Under the pieces are notes generated by a model. The model had not been told where the DNA came from. It searched no databases and saw only the letters and a list, made by a program, of their open reading frames with translations. A program made the position numbers and the translations under genes. A DNA stretch of 64,000 bases from Anastatus disparis (Eukaryota; Arthropoda; Insecta; Hymenoptera; Eupelmidae). This document shows positions 1-12,767 of the stretch, piece after piece (position 1 is the first letter of the stretch; every line of letters starts with the position of its first letter). The stretch lies in contig JAFFSR010000242.1 of assembly GCA_017163975.1 (NCBI GenBank), forward strand, positions 645,001 to 709,000, in the 5' to 3' direction.

Positions 1-2689
1 AGTGACTTGTACATAAATATGAATTATGTTATTTACAATGATTCATTCTTTTTGATTAATATTTGACGTTATTAGACCGAGTTACGTATTTTATTGTACG
101 GCTAAGAATTATACGACTGGAAAAATGGAAAAATAAAAATTGTAGGACATGTTTGTGCCATATTACGTACTGGAGAGTTATTTTATTAGTTTATTTTTCT
201 TTTTCTTTTTTTTTAATGAAATTGCATTTTGATGCTTGTTGCTTCGTTCGTATATGGAAAACTGTAGTGACGCAAGTAATCGATGAGGGAGTTCGTTAAA
301 TTTGAGAAATGCTTGTGTTTTTAAGTTAAATAAACACATCAAAATAATAATTGGAAGGATTTTTAATAATTTTTATTAAACTGTTTTTAATCTTCAAATT
401 AGAATTGCAAAAATTTTTAAGAGTTATATTTTTTATTAATATTTAAATTGAAAAATGATGCAAAAAATATAAATTCTATATAAGTAACTATATTTGTAAC
501 TTTTTTCATGAATACATATAAATACAGAAATAGTTAAGAATATATATTTAAACAAATTTATAATTTAAGACCTAACATTATTCCTATAACTTTTTTATCT
601 CAGGTAGTGCTTTATGAGTTACTAAGTATTTCCAATTTCAAAACAATAATTAAAATTATTTGTGAAAAAATTTGAAAACACTACTAACATAAAATGTGCT
701 TTGTAGTTAGATCTCGGACTGTTTTCCAACTAGGATGAGTTTTTTCTTGTATAAAATTATAAGATAAGCCACATCCATTCAATCGAATGCTCGATTTTTT
801 TAAAGTTATGAGCAGTTTTATCTGAAATTTAAGACTTTTTTTTAAATTTTGCATTTGCTTTATAGTCGTATATATAGTATTATAGAAATTTTTTACTGGA
901 AATACATAAAAGTTGAGATTAAAACTTTTCAATCGAAAACAAATTTTTTTCGAAAAGCTCAAGTTGTCCGAAAGTTCTAAAGAAATAAAAATTCTTCATT
1001 CTTGTCTAAATTTTATCTTAACTCTCATCCCTACATAAATTTTCAATAACTTGAGCTTTTTGAACCTAATTTGTTTTTGATTGAAAGGTTTTAATATCAA
1101 CTTTAATAGATTTCTAGTAAAAATTTTCTAGAATAATTAGTTTTAAAACTGCTCATAATTTTAAAAATTGAGTGATGAATCAAACAATTGCGGCTTATTT
1201 CATTATTTTATGTAAACAAAAATATTTTAAAGTTGAAAGAAAATCCGAAGTTCAATGCAATGCACTCTCCTTCTAAGATTTGAATGATTAAGAATTTTCA
1301 TCTTATCAATAACTTTTTATAAGTCATATAATTTAAAAGCGATATTATGATTATGATAAACAAAATATTGATGCAAATAATTATCTTAAATAATTAAATC
1401 ATGATTAATTGAAAGTTTTTTGATATTTAATCATCGGTTTTAATACAGTAAATTTCTGATTAAAAAATAAAATGCCTATTATAAATTTTGATGAAATTTT
1501 GATATTTCATGCAAGTTTTATTGTAAAATTGGAAGTTTTGAAACGAAAATACATATAGTTCATCGTTTAATATTCATTAAACGCAATAGTAATTAAGAAA
1601 AAAGGATTTTTATTAATTTTCATGAAAAACGTTGTTTCAAAATTAATTCTATAAAATAATTACTGTTCATTGTAACCTTTGTCGCATAGTTCATAAGCCT
1701 TATATTTTTTCAACATATACATCATGTAAGCTACGATAATGCGATTATGTAAACCGCTGACATGTTTTGCTTTAGGCGTGGTATGCTTTGTTTAAAATAT
1801 AATATAATATAATTAAACATTTTTATCAATAAAATAATTTGTAACTTGTTAACTTAATAATAATTTCTACTTGAAGCTTATTTGAAAAAATTCAGTGATT
1901 ACATTGACTCAGTTTTAATTTGGATATATTTTATGGATTTTAAATACACGATAATACTGAAAATACAAGAGTAGATCATTTATTTTGTAATACATTTAAA
2001 TTTATCTATATTATTCGCATGACAAGTTTTACGCAATGAGGTGAATCCGTCGTACTATTAACAGGAACTTAATTTATATGCTATTGGTTGTACTATAAGT
2101 TAAAGATTAGTGGAATTGAAAAAAAATTTGTCTTTAAAACAATGTAACTAAAATCAATTTTGTATTAAGATTTAGAACGTTTTTTAGATCAAAACTTCAG
2201 AATAAGATTTAAACTAGAAAAAATATCATTCAGTTAAGACCAAGATAAAGTAAAATTTTTCAAAATTTTTCGAGATCAAAATATTATTTTATCTTTAAAT
2301 ATTGTTTTGTCCCAATTTTATGAAGCATCACTGTATAATATCTACGTAATGTATCATAAGTCTTTTAAATTATACGTAATAAATATAGTAAAAGCATGAT
2401 AGAGCGAAGAAGATGATGAGTTTGCATTTTCTACAGAATTTCAAACTATCTGAAAAATATTTTATGGGAAAACTAATTGAAGTTCGTAAATTCTATAAAG
2501 TGTCAAATTTACTGTCTTAATAATCCATTTTATAAATTTTTTATCAAGTTTTTCATAACAATTAATGGTAGTTTATGCAATATATACAACTGCTCATATT
2601 AAATAAATTATTAGTAAAAAAACTAAAAATATGATTGATTGCACAATCGAAAGGAAACGAAGATTGCTTTTTTTTCTCTCTATACTCAC
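1..2689 (-). other. dunce intron 7 (partial)
   Basis: AT-rich intron running off the window edge. It holds a large imperfect foldback at 745-1217 (listed separately). I searched the minus strand for the exon that should begin with the rest of the Asp codon and KQ-type residues of the UCR2-catalytic linker and saw none. The small ORFs at 63-299 and 684-962 are AT-rich and without recognisable similarity. Confidence 0.85.
745..1217. repeat. Large imperfect inverted repeat (foldback)
   Basis: The left arm (about 745-968) and right arm (about 1040-1217) are reverse complements over most of their length, with a loop of about 70 nt. The inner blocks 890-966 and 1048-1127 match at roughly 80-85 percent by eye, and the outer blocks 761-821 and 1142-1204 also match (for example ATGAGCAGTTTTA against its complement). 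The left arm has an extra segment at about 822-889. This is most likely a foldback/MITE-type element. If transcribed with dunce pre-mRNA it would form a long hairpin. Confidence 0.7.
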
Positions 2690-2783
2690 CGAGGAAAGTG
2701 CTGCAGATGTATTCGGAAATTTGATTTCCGGATTTAGAGGACTCCGAAAAGTGGGACAGCTCCTTGTTCAGCATTCTCTTGAA
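2690..2783 (-). CDS. dnc: dunce exon 7, remainder of UCR2
   Basis: The 94-nt exon follows acceptor TTTGTTCACAG with a poly-T tract and precedes donor GTGAGT. It encodes [16 protein letters not shown] then [15 protein letters not shown], again almost identical to PDE4 UCR2. The final G is the first base of the next codon (Asp in known dunce, STFLD). No following exon can be found between here and position 1, so the catalytic exons lie outside the window after an intron of at least 2.69 kb. Confidence 0.98.
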
Positions 2784-5700
2784 CTGTGAACAAAAAAAAA
2801 AAGAAGAAAATCGTTATGTTAAAGCAATTTCAACTTTCGGCGAATTTGCTTTCTTTTTCTTTTTCTTCTCTCTAAACTAGATTAATTGACTTGTTTTGAT
2901 TTGCAACATGTATATGGAAAGAATAAGAACGCTGAGTCATAAAAGGGACATGTATTCGCGTAAATATTATTAATTCTGTGATTTACACGTGTTTTGTAAT
3001 TAATTAAAAATTTTTATTCACCTAATTGAAAGAGTTTGTTTTTTGGTATTCAGCTTATTTATTTGGATCATAAATCTTATGATAATTAATAGGTTTTGCA
3101 ATTGTTTCGTATTATTATTTATGAATGTTCATTATTTTTAAACGAGATATTGCAAATAAAATAAAATTTTAATGTTGGTTATATAAATTTTGCTTTGAAT
3201 AATTTTGTAAAGCCATCAATATTACTGTATGATAAAATTACATTGACCCATACTCTTGTTCCTTTGTACATTTTTACTTTTAATTTTATTACGAAAATAA
3301 TAATATTAAAATAGCAGCTTTTATTTTATAGATTAGATTTTAAAAATCGTTTGTATAAAATAGAGAAAAAAAATTTTTTTATCTTATATTTATGTAAGTT
3401 TCTAATTTAATATTTATAATTTCCTTTTCCAAATTTTTTTATTATTAAAATAAAATCTCTTTTCCAATTATTTATTTTTTATCTTCAATGGAAAATTTTT
3501 CAACAAACATTTTTCATATCCTTAAAAAAATGAACTAATATTAAATGTTGCTCATCATTATTAATATAAACAACACACATGGAATTGTAATTCGACCAAT
3601 AAATAAATTAGTTTTCTATTAATTATATAAGGAAAATGAATATTTATACATTTTCATGATATTTAAACGAATTATAACTGACTTCATGAATTTCATTGTA
3701 TTTAATTTCATTTCACAACGGACATGAATTTTACAAAATGTAAATTTATTTTGCTTCTACACACTAAATAAACTAGAGTGCAATTTTTGTTTTCATTATA
3801 AGTTCTCTGTATATCTTGAATTGCGCATGCATTTTCATTACTTTTCTATAAAAAAATGTTAACAAAAAAACTTCTATTTTAAGGATAAAGAGGGTTCTGG
3901 AAGGAATAACATATTTTTAAGCAGTATCTTTTTTATTTCACTGATGAAATTTTTTATTAGTTTAAATTTTTAACAAAATCTATAATTTTATTTTTGTTCC
4001 ATTGAAAACTATCAGTTACAAACATAGATGTTTTTTTTATAAGAATTTTATTCTCTTTGATCATGTCGATGGCTTTATATTTTTGAAATTGCATTGAGAA
4101 GCTAGTGGCTTATACTTTTCTCAGTATTTTTACTAAATTTTCTTTTTCTTTTTATGAAAAGTCACTTGCGCCACTTTGTAAATAAACGATATTTTTCAAC
4201 AAACTTTATGTTCGAAATAATTTTTTTTAATTGGTCGTTAAAATACACTTGAAAATAATTTCGAATAATATAGTGTACTGAAGAAAATTTCAATTTTTTT
4301 GTCAATAGTAATACAAATATGTATATAACAAATAATAAGAATATGCATTTTCCATTTGTATTCCCAAGCACTAACTTTAAAAATACAAGTCAAGAAATGC
4401 CATCTCTACAATAAGCTTCAAACGATAAGCAAATTTGATTATAAGCAAAAGAGAACATATCCTTTGAATGGAAATTGAAAGGATCTCAAAAAAAAAATAA
4501 GTGAAACATCTTTATATTTTTCTTTTTCCTTTTTTTTTCCATAATCCAGGAACAAAAAATCATATAAAAAAGAATCCCTTCGTCTTACGAAGACAAGCAA
4601 GTTCTTCTCTAGGAAAAAAAAATGCTAGAGATCCGATTTTTCACAGAAATGCTGATCGTGCTTCTCTCTCATTTTTTTCTGTCTACTATATACATAACAA
4701 AAATGGCGTCATAAGCTATATAGATATAGTAGAATAAAGAAGCCTGAAATAGACACGTTTAATTTTATATATGTATATATATATGTGTGTGTGTGCAATA
4801 TCGGACAGCACTGTTAGCCACAGGGGAAACGAGAAAAGATAGAGGAAGTTTGAAGATTCAACTTGAGTACTATAAAGGTAAAAGGATGAATGAGAGAGAT
4901 AGGAGAAAATGTATCGTTCGTATCAGGTGCAACGATGCAGTCTCGTAAGCGTTTACTCACCAAGTTCTATACCTATATATACGTGTACGTGAGTATAACA
5001 GGCTTCTTTGGTGTAAGGGTTTCTCATTCTGGACTTTTTTTACGTTTCTTTTTTCAAAAAGCTAAAATAATTTTAGCTTTAGCTTGAAAAATATGTATTT
5101 TGTCGTGAAAACTTTTACAGACGTTTCAGTGACATCTTTAGATATATCAGAGACGAGGAAATCATCTAGAATTTTTTCTTTTTCAGAGAAATTTTTTTAG
5201 CAAATTGTCGTATTTTTTAAATTTATATTTTTCAATAAAAAGAAAATACAAAATTTTACTTTTAGTTTTTTAAAAGTATGATTTAAATTTAAAAATTTTA
5301 CAAAATCTAAAATAATTGCAAGATCATTAAATTTTCGCGGTACATTTACTTTTAAAATTCATTTAAAAATTACTTTTTAATTTCACTAGCATTAAATTAA
5401 AAGTTACACTCTGAAATTTATTCATATAATCTTCTGATCTTTAGTTAGCATATGCAAAAGTTAAAAATTTTTCTTTTTATTATAACTCTTTTTTCCTTCA
5501 CCACCTACATACTGCCTTTTTCTTCTTTTATTCTTTTGACTAGCTAACACAGGAGGATATAAAGCTCTCTAATGCTTTTATTTTTCCTCATGCGAAAAAT
5601 CGTTCTTCCCATATCCTCTTCTTTATAGATCTATACGTACACATGCGCGCACTAAGAGTAACATCGTTGTTGCGTGAAAATATGCGAGATGCAGTGATTG

Positions 5701-8700
5701 ATAGAGTGGAAGTAATACTAGCATACGTACGTCTGCCCAACGAATTTTATCTTTTTCTCTCTTTCATTCTTTTTTTCCTCTCTCCCTTTTTATTCAACTT
5801 TACATATATCAAAATTGTACCCTTGGCTTGCATTATATAAGCCCATGCGGTGCTACGTACGAATTCAATGCGTTATACTTTTCAATACGGAATCTTATAT
5901 TTCATATGTATTTTCCATCAGTTCTTCTAATTCGTTTTTTTTTCTTGAGCTTTTAGAATTTTGTATAAAGAATTTATTATTGGTCGATTTTTACACGATC
6001 AAAGTGATAGATAATATTATGTTATCAATATTTCACATAAAAGATTTATTTTTTCAAGTTAATATATTCTAACTTGACATTAAAGAAAACTTAAGGATTT
6101 TAGTCTGAATGGAAAATAAATATGTTAATTTTAGAAATTTTTGGTTGTGATATTATTTTGTTTACTGTATTAAATTTTCATAGATTTACATAATCAATAT
6201 CGTCAAAAAGTTAATGTTATAATAAAAAGTAATTTAAAAAATAAGAATGTACATATTTTATTAACATTTTTTTTTAGTATTGGTTTGCATTTTTTTATTT
6301 TTAAGATACAATATTACTATAAATATACATCGAAAATATGAAAAAATTGTATTTTTTCAATGTAAAATTGAATAGAAATGGTTAGGTAAAATTACTGAAT
6401 GGACCCTGGTGGAAATTGAAACGTTTTTTTTACCATTTTTTGGCCAGTAGAAATGGAAACGCTTTTTTTTAACATTTATTGGCCATTTATTTGGCATTTT
6501 TATTACTAATAACCTCAAATTTTTATACACACCATTTTTAATGCTCACATTTCTACCAGGGGAATTCTACTTTTAACAAAGTTTTTCTGCATTATTTTTA
6601 TTAAAAAAATAAGCTCGTAAAGTTAGTATACGAACGATGCAAAATTTAATTAAAATAATGAAAAATACATTGTCTTATGTTTAAAAAATATAACATTTTA
6701 ATTGTTTATTGTTGCGTGCTTGAAAAAATAATAAAAATACACTGAGGGAAATTTATTTAAAACAAATAATTTGCTTAAATGAAAATAGAATGTTCTTTTG
6801 AAATATTCTTAATTGTATATTACATTAAAAAAATACCAAAAATATTTTACAAATATTTATTCGTGTAATCGAAAACTTTTTGTAATCGAACAAAATACAG
6901 ATATTTTTAATTTGAAAGAATATCCCCGTAAAAGAAATTACTTGTTGAATAAATAAAATAACAATTGAAATATAATCTTTTTGTTTTAATTAATAATTTT
7001 ATAATTTACAATATTCATTTAGATTTATTGAGATCATTAATTGATGTAATAAAATGGTTTTTTGATATCGTACTTTTATACGATACAGGTTTAATTTTAA
7101 TAAGAAAACAAAAGAAATTTTGAATATATATTTTAATTTTTATTAATTGAAATATGCATATCACTTTGAATGACGAGGTAATATTATTATTGAAGAGAAG
7201 AATCGGTAAAATAAAATTTCAACGATATGTAGCTTATATTTTCTTTATAGTTTTCCGTACCTCGTAATAAAATAAGTGGGTGTTAAATCAATAAAATCGC
7301 CCACTGATCATCGAATACTGCTTATATGAATATTGAAAATTCAAACATATCTTTATATATGATATATTTCAAATTACTAAGAACCTATAATATTTCTAAT
7401 AAAGTTGCAAGAAAACATAACTCTAGCACGAAATCGCATAAAGGTATATATCACGTATTCCTGTTTACGTGTGAGAAAAAAAGGAAGAAGGGAGATGAGT
7501 GGAGATAGAAAAAAAAGTGATGAGATCGACCCGATAAGCTCCAAAGTCATTACTCAAGAAGAGCCTCCAGCTGTGAAATGTTTTAGCGCCGTTAAATCTG
7601 AGCCCTTAAAACCAAACCCTATAGCTGACCACATTGTCAGCTACTTTTAATCGTTCTTACGCTTTAAGGCAGCTAAAAAAAAGAGAGAGAGGAAATGTTT
7701 ATGTAGAAAATTACGACATCATGTTGGGCAATACGATGGAGAGAAAAAAAAGGGAGCTGGCAAAAGAAAAAAGTTGTAGGGAGTTTGATAATGTCAGCTG
7801 GACTTTCATTATCGGACTTTAAGGATTAGTTTATTTTTCTACGTGCCGACCGTTGCGTACATATAAAAAGGTACTAAGTTTAGTGATAATGTCGGTTTAG
7901 CTTTTTCATTCTATTGTAACTGCAATGGACATTTGCTGATTAAGAATTTTATTAAATATAAAAAGTTAACACTTTTTTTTATTTCGGTCAAATTTTTTAT
8001 TTTTATTTTTTGAGAAAATATTAATAAATAGAAATGCATGATTTTAAAATCATTAAAAGTTAAATCATTTGAATTCTGCATTTTGTCTTATGTGATTTGA
8101 AACTTTTTCAAAAAGTTGCAGAATAAACAGACGAGATTTATATAAAACTATATTTTCTTTTTATATTTGTACTTGAATTTTTATGTATCGAGAACAATTT
8201 TATGATAAATAAATTTTTTTTATATTAAAAATTATAAGATAAAATCAGAAAAATTCAAGAAATTTCCGTATATTTTATTCTTGTTATTTAAAAGAAATTT
8301 TTAAGATATTGCAATAGAAAAAGAATTTTCAATTTTAAAGATATATGCAACTCTTTTACTGCATTTGGAATTTTTCTTTTAGATTATTTCAAGTTTTTTT
8401 TAACAAATATTCATTCATTTTTCAAATAAATTTTTCATGTGCTGTAAGAATAAAATAAGATATTGTCGATTGAAAAAAATTTCTTTGGTTGTATCTTCTT
8501 TGAGCAGAAAGCTCTGAGTATTGGGCGCATAGACACACGAATAAAAGTAGAATATGCGCTGATTTCAATCATGTATGAAAATATGGGTTTTACATTTTCT
8601 GATCGAAATGTTTTAAATTTTAAGAAAACATACATTTGAAAATAATTTTAAATATACTTTTACGAGATTTAAGAAATTTAACTAAAAAGTAATAATTAAA

Positions 8701-8977
8701 AATGTATTTTTGAATAATTGAATATTGTGGTTAAATGCATATTCTTGTATACGTTTAAATATAAAATTTACAATAAAAATCGGTTATACGATAACAAATT
8801 ACAAGAATTATAGATCATATAATTTTTGTCATATTTGAAATCGCATATAAGAAAAGTGTAAAACAATAGATACAGCCTATAAAATTATTAAAAGTTAAAT
8901 TATCCAAAGGGTCAAATATATTATTATTAATAAAATTTTAATTAAATGGTCAATGGATAACATAAAAGCTTATTTAC
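2784..8977 (-). other. dunce intron 6
   Basis: A 6.2-kb AT-rich intron between exons 6 and 7. It contains a short (TA)n/(TG)n microsatellite near 4766-4796, a 160-bp terminal-inverted-repeat element at 6404-6562, and slightly GC-richer patches at 4840-5000, 5630-5870 and 7470-7660. The last includes the perfect stem AGCTGAC-cacatt-GTCAGCT near 7622-7641. No convincing coding sequence is seen; the overlapping ORFs at 7326-7822 show no recognisable domain. Confidence 0.8.
6404..6562. mobile_element. Short MITE-like element with terminal inverted repeats
   Basis: CCCTGGTGGAAAT at 6404-6416 is mirrored by ATTTCTACCAGGGG at 6549-6562, allowing one mismatch and one end base. Inside, two tandem units of about 40 nt both start with a GAAAT-GAAACG motif followed by poly-T and a TTGGC end (about 6409-6447 and 6448-6485). 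The element has no coding capacity. No clear target-site duplication is visible, so family assignment is open. Confidence 0.45.
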
Positions 8978-9090
8978 CTTGAGCGATGCCATATCGGATA
9001 CAGATCGATGAGTTTGAATAGTTTCCAATTGATCTAGACACCAATCAAGTTCCTCTATTGTTTCGACAGCGAGCTTCATGTAGGGCTCCT
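8978..9090 (-). CDS. dnc: dunce exon 6, start of UCR2
   Basis: The 113-nt exon follows acceptor ATACTTGCAG and ends at donor GTAAAT. It encodes [20 protein letters not shown] then [18 protein letters not shown], the signature of PDE4 UCR2 ([18 protein letters not shown]). UCR2 supplies the helix that caps the catalytic pocket and is contacted by allosteric PDE4 inhibitors (family knowledge). The exon is phase 0 at its 3' end, so exon 7 begins on a codon boundary. Confidence 0.98.
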
Positions 9091-10057
9091 CTGCAAGTAT
9101 TGAAACTACGAATCAAATAAAAGTATTTTCCTTTTTTTTCAATTTTTAATAAGAATCTTTACCGAATAATATTGCCGTGTCACACAAATACCTATGCTAA
9201 CCATTCGAGTGTTTCAAAGATATACTTTTTTTCGTTTACCTTTTTCACACATCGAAAACCGAAAAATGAAAATTTAATAAAATTTAGGAAACAAACATGC
9301 AAAAAAAAATTTTTTGTTTAATCAACTAAAATATACTGTTTTTGTTCAATTTAATTAAAATTTATTCTCAAATAATAAAAATTTTTTCGTTAAAAAAATG
9401 TTTGTTTTAGAGTACTTATTTACATTCTAGATACGGAATATTGATGAAATTTTATTTTCAATTAATTATCTGAATACATATAATGTTTTTTTATTAGATC
9501 CAGATTTCGTTGTAAAAACTAAAGATAAAATCTGTTACGTTTTAATTATACATGAATTGGTACAAAAAATAATTGCAAGTGCGAATAAAATTTAACAAAA
9601 TAAAAAAGTACATTTTATTATCAATTTGATATTCAAACATTAAATATTATAGTAAAAAATATCAGTGACAAAATTTCATCGCAAATATTTAAAAATCTGT
9701 TGCGGTTGAAAATAAATTTATATTTTTCGCAAAATATTTTTTACTAGCTCACATGTTTTTATATTCTTTTATATATACGTTTGATAATAAAAGAAAATGT
9801 AACGTTACAGAGCCATAATTTTTCCTTTGTGTGATCGTATTTTATTTAATGATCTGACATCTAACGTTTCTTTTATAAGTTATTTATATTTTATTAACTT
9901 TCAGTGTTTATAGTGTATATAAGATAGGAATATTAATAAAATTATTATTTTTATTTACTCAATAATATAAAGTTCAAAACATTATTAAAATATTATTAAG
10001 ATTGCGTGTAAAATAATAAATCAAATTAAAATTCTTAAATTATTAAAAATTATCAAC

Positions 10058-10737
10058 TTAAGGTAGTTCATCCCAAGACGAATTTTCTTACAATTTTTCT
10101 CAAATTTAACACACATATTCTTTATAATAAAATACATAATCTTAACAAATCTCAAATTTTTCTGACGTGCCGAAATTGAGATATTAAGCTTTAAAGTTAC
10201 AAGATTTAACACGCGTCCCCTATACCCAACATGAACTCGACATACGTTTTATTTAATAACAAAAAAACGGTTCTTACAATTTTGACGAAAAACTGACACA
10301 TGATAATTGACTTTAATTAGAACACTATCAAAAAATTAGGATAGAATCTCACGTGCCGTTTCAGAGTTATTTAAATTGAAAGTTAAAAGTTTTCAAATGT
10401 TCAAAAAGTAGGAAAGCGACTGGGGTAAGAGAGATGCGAGTACGTGGCAACGCCGCAGTCAGCGGAAGAGCGCTACGTATGTTGACCAAAGAATAATTTT
10501 TAAGAATATTCCTTAGTTTAGGTTATATGCACATATATGATTCTGTCGCGATGTTGCCAAATTGTTTTGTTCTATCGCGCGAGTTTTTGTTTGTTTACAC
10601 AGATGCCTCACAGACATGCTTTTACGTGTGTATATGTAGCAGTGTCACTCAACCTTTGTTTATAATCGCTCACATGTTCCTTCATATACCGTCAGGCGAA
10701 TTTGATGAGAACGACTGGGGGTCATGAACTACCTTAA
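10058..10737. mobile_element. Non-autonomous TIR DNA transposon with TTAA flanks
   Basis: TTAAGGTAGTTCAT at 10058-10071 is exactly inverted as ATGAACTACCTTAA at 10724-10737. TTAA at both ends could be a target-site duplication of the piggyBac type, leaving terminal repeats of GGTAGTTCAT. The interior is GC-richer in its second half (10400-10720) than the surrounding intron and encodes no transposase, so it is a non-autonomous derivative or MITE. The TIRs do not start with CCC as many piggyBac ends do, so the superfamily is uncertain. Confidence 0.65.
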
Positions 10738-10785
10738 AGGTAAATAATAATTTAAGCTTCACTATTTGTCTAAATTTTTTAAAAT

Positions 10786-10972
10786 TTAACGTCGCTGCAT
10801 TTATGCTATCATTACGATGCTAATCAACGACGGAGATTTTTCAGTGTGTTTGTGAATAAAGCACATGTAACGTACAGTGGTGCTTGTATCACCCGTCCGA
10901 GAGCGGGAATCGAACTCCGGCCCTCGGATTACGAGTCTATCGCTCCACCGCGTGAGCCACTGAAGACCTCTC
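10786..10972 (-). mobile_element. tRNA-derived SINE, copy 1
   Basis: On the minus strand this copy has a tRNA-like head with box A TGGCTCACGCGG and box B AGTTCGATTCC, anticodon-loop-like CTCGTAA (CGT, Thr-like), then the tail shared with the other copies: AAGCACCACTGTACGTTACA, GTGCTTTATTCACAAACACA, and an end with GCGACGTTAAAT. It is about 187 bp, full length or nearly so, and lies 49 bp from the TTAA element. It shares head and tail with copies at 20.1, 38.6 and 52.9 kb. Confidence 0.85.
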
Positions 10973-11651
10973 TTCTCTTTAATCTAGTGAACGATTTGTA
11001 CATTAATTTAAAGATAAATTCAATATGAAAATTCATTATATTTATAACTGATATAAAATTTTATAAAATTATCATAATAATAAGTTGATTTAAAGTTAAG
11101 CAATAATATTTTGACAAATTGTTACTAAATTATCTTATAAATATTGTAAAATTAAAAAAAAATTGTTTAATTATAATAAACTCAATACCTGACATATTTA
11201 TCTATTATAGTTTACTATTTATATTTCTCATATTCTGCATAAAAAATTATGTAGAGTGAAAAAAAAATCATATAAGACATTATCTCGTTCAGTTCAAGGT
11301 AGCGAGGCATCGTGCCTATAAATAAAACTAGCTTATTCCATTCAGATTCTTATTAACGCATTGCGATGACAAATCACTTTAATTTAGCATAGACTCAAAA
11401 GTATTTTTTATCCGCCTTATATAGAAGTAATATTTCAAGCTAAGCTGTCAAAGGTGAAAATATAAAAAAAAATAGAAGAAGAGTATAATAATACCACGAG
11501 TCAAAGTTAAATTTTTTTTTCGCTTAGTTCCATTACCTTAATTTCCTCAGGAATCATGTCGAACCGAGAGGAAAAAAAGAAACAGAAAAGAAAAGAGAAA
11601 ACGAATAAAATGTAGGAAAAAAATGAATAGAAATCATATTATTTTCATTAC

Positions 11652-11716
11652 CTCCGGGGGCAAGGATCCGTGGCTGTGGCGTACTGCTGCCTTGGGCGCC
11701 GCTACTCCTCCGCGAT
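11652..11716 (-). CDS. dnc: dunce exon 5, linker between UCR1 and UCR2
   Basis: The 65-nt exon lies between acceptor TTTGTCAAAG and donor GTAATG. It encodes K-SRRSSGAQGSSTPQPRILAP-G, a low-complexity Ser/Pro/Gln linker beginning with SRR as in fly dunce (NKSRR). The phase fits on both sides: AA|A for Lys and G|AG for Glu. The acceptor has a weak pyrimidine tract, so skipping is conceivable, but skipping would break frame (65 nt is not a multiple of three). The linker connects the two regulatory regions and is the least conserved part of this section. Confidence 0.92.
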
Positions 11717-12721
11717 CTTTGACAAATATATCAGACATTATTATGGGATTATAATAAAATGATGCATTTTTATTTTAATTGCATACGTAGGAGAGGTTTA
11801 TTTAAATCATTAATTGGGTGATTTCGATACTTGAAACTATGTAAACGACTAATTACTTTATAATGGAATGCTTATAAGAAAATATTAGACATTTAATCAC
11901 AATATATATAAAATATTGTTAGATAATTTATTATTTTTAAAAAAATAAATAACTTTATAAAATACATATTTTAATGTATAGAAATTTAAATAATTCAAAA
12001 AGTACATTTATGGCGCGTGATATTAAAAAATATTCTTTTGACAAAAACATGTATATTTAATAACAAGTTTACACTAGTTAATATTTTTTTATTAATAATT
12101 TAGTTTTAACATTAAAACTAAAAATAATTTCACGTTATAATACATTTTATGTCAATTTTTTTTCATAATACGTATGATATACAGATTATAGTTTAAAATA
12201 TCACGTGTGTACTTAAGATATTGCAAATTGTGATATTTGAAGCATATGTGACATACATTTTAAAAATTTTCATCATTATTAAAAAAAATTTCTGCTTCTA
12301 ACCCTTTACAGCCTGAATACAAAACATCAGATGAATAACAATTATAAAAAAGCATCCGTTACAAAAAAGAAAATAACAATAAAGAAAATAAAAAAAACAA
12401 GCCAAAATATCTATACAATCAAAAGTTTACTGATATCCATTTATTCTTAAACTTCTCACGTTTACAAAGTTTCAGGAAATACGTTTTTGATCGTCTCATT
12501 CAATATGAAACCTCTCTTACATAAATATATAGGATTAGGGCACGAGAGAAAATAAAGTAAAAGCTTTTCACTTCAAGCCGCCTACAATATAGTAATATGT
12601 ATTGTGAATTATCGGTTTTCATATAAAGATCATTTTATCCTTTCATTTCTTTTCCTTATAGTTTTAAATTACGTTAGTAAGGATATGTAAAGGGTGATTC
12701 TGATATTAATGTAATTTAAAA

Positions 12722-12767
<46 letters not shown>

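Larger units (their letters stand above)
9091..11651 (-). other. dunce intron 5
   Basis: A 2.56-kb intron. Its middle is occupied by two neighbouring insertions, a 680-bp TIR element (10058-10737) and a tRNA-derived SINE (about 10786-10972). The rest is AT-rich with nothing recognisable. The small ORFs at 10527-10727 and 10846-11028 lie inside these repeats and are not genes. Confidence 0.85.

Noticed and set aside
4940..4975. Possible exon with donor TTG|GTGAGT on the minus strand in intron 6
   Set aside because: The putative exon is about 11 nt and would sit within UCR2, where known PDE4 proteins have no extra residues.
10846..11028. 60-codon ORF resembling a peptide with RPRAGIELRPSDYE
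   Set aside because: It is the antisense translation of the tRNA-derived SINE head, not a gene. The 52690-53022 ORF is the same kind of artefact.
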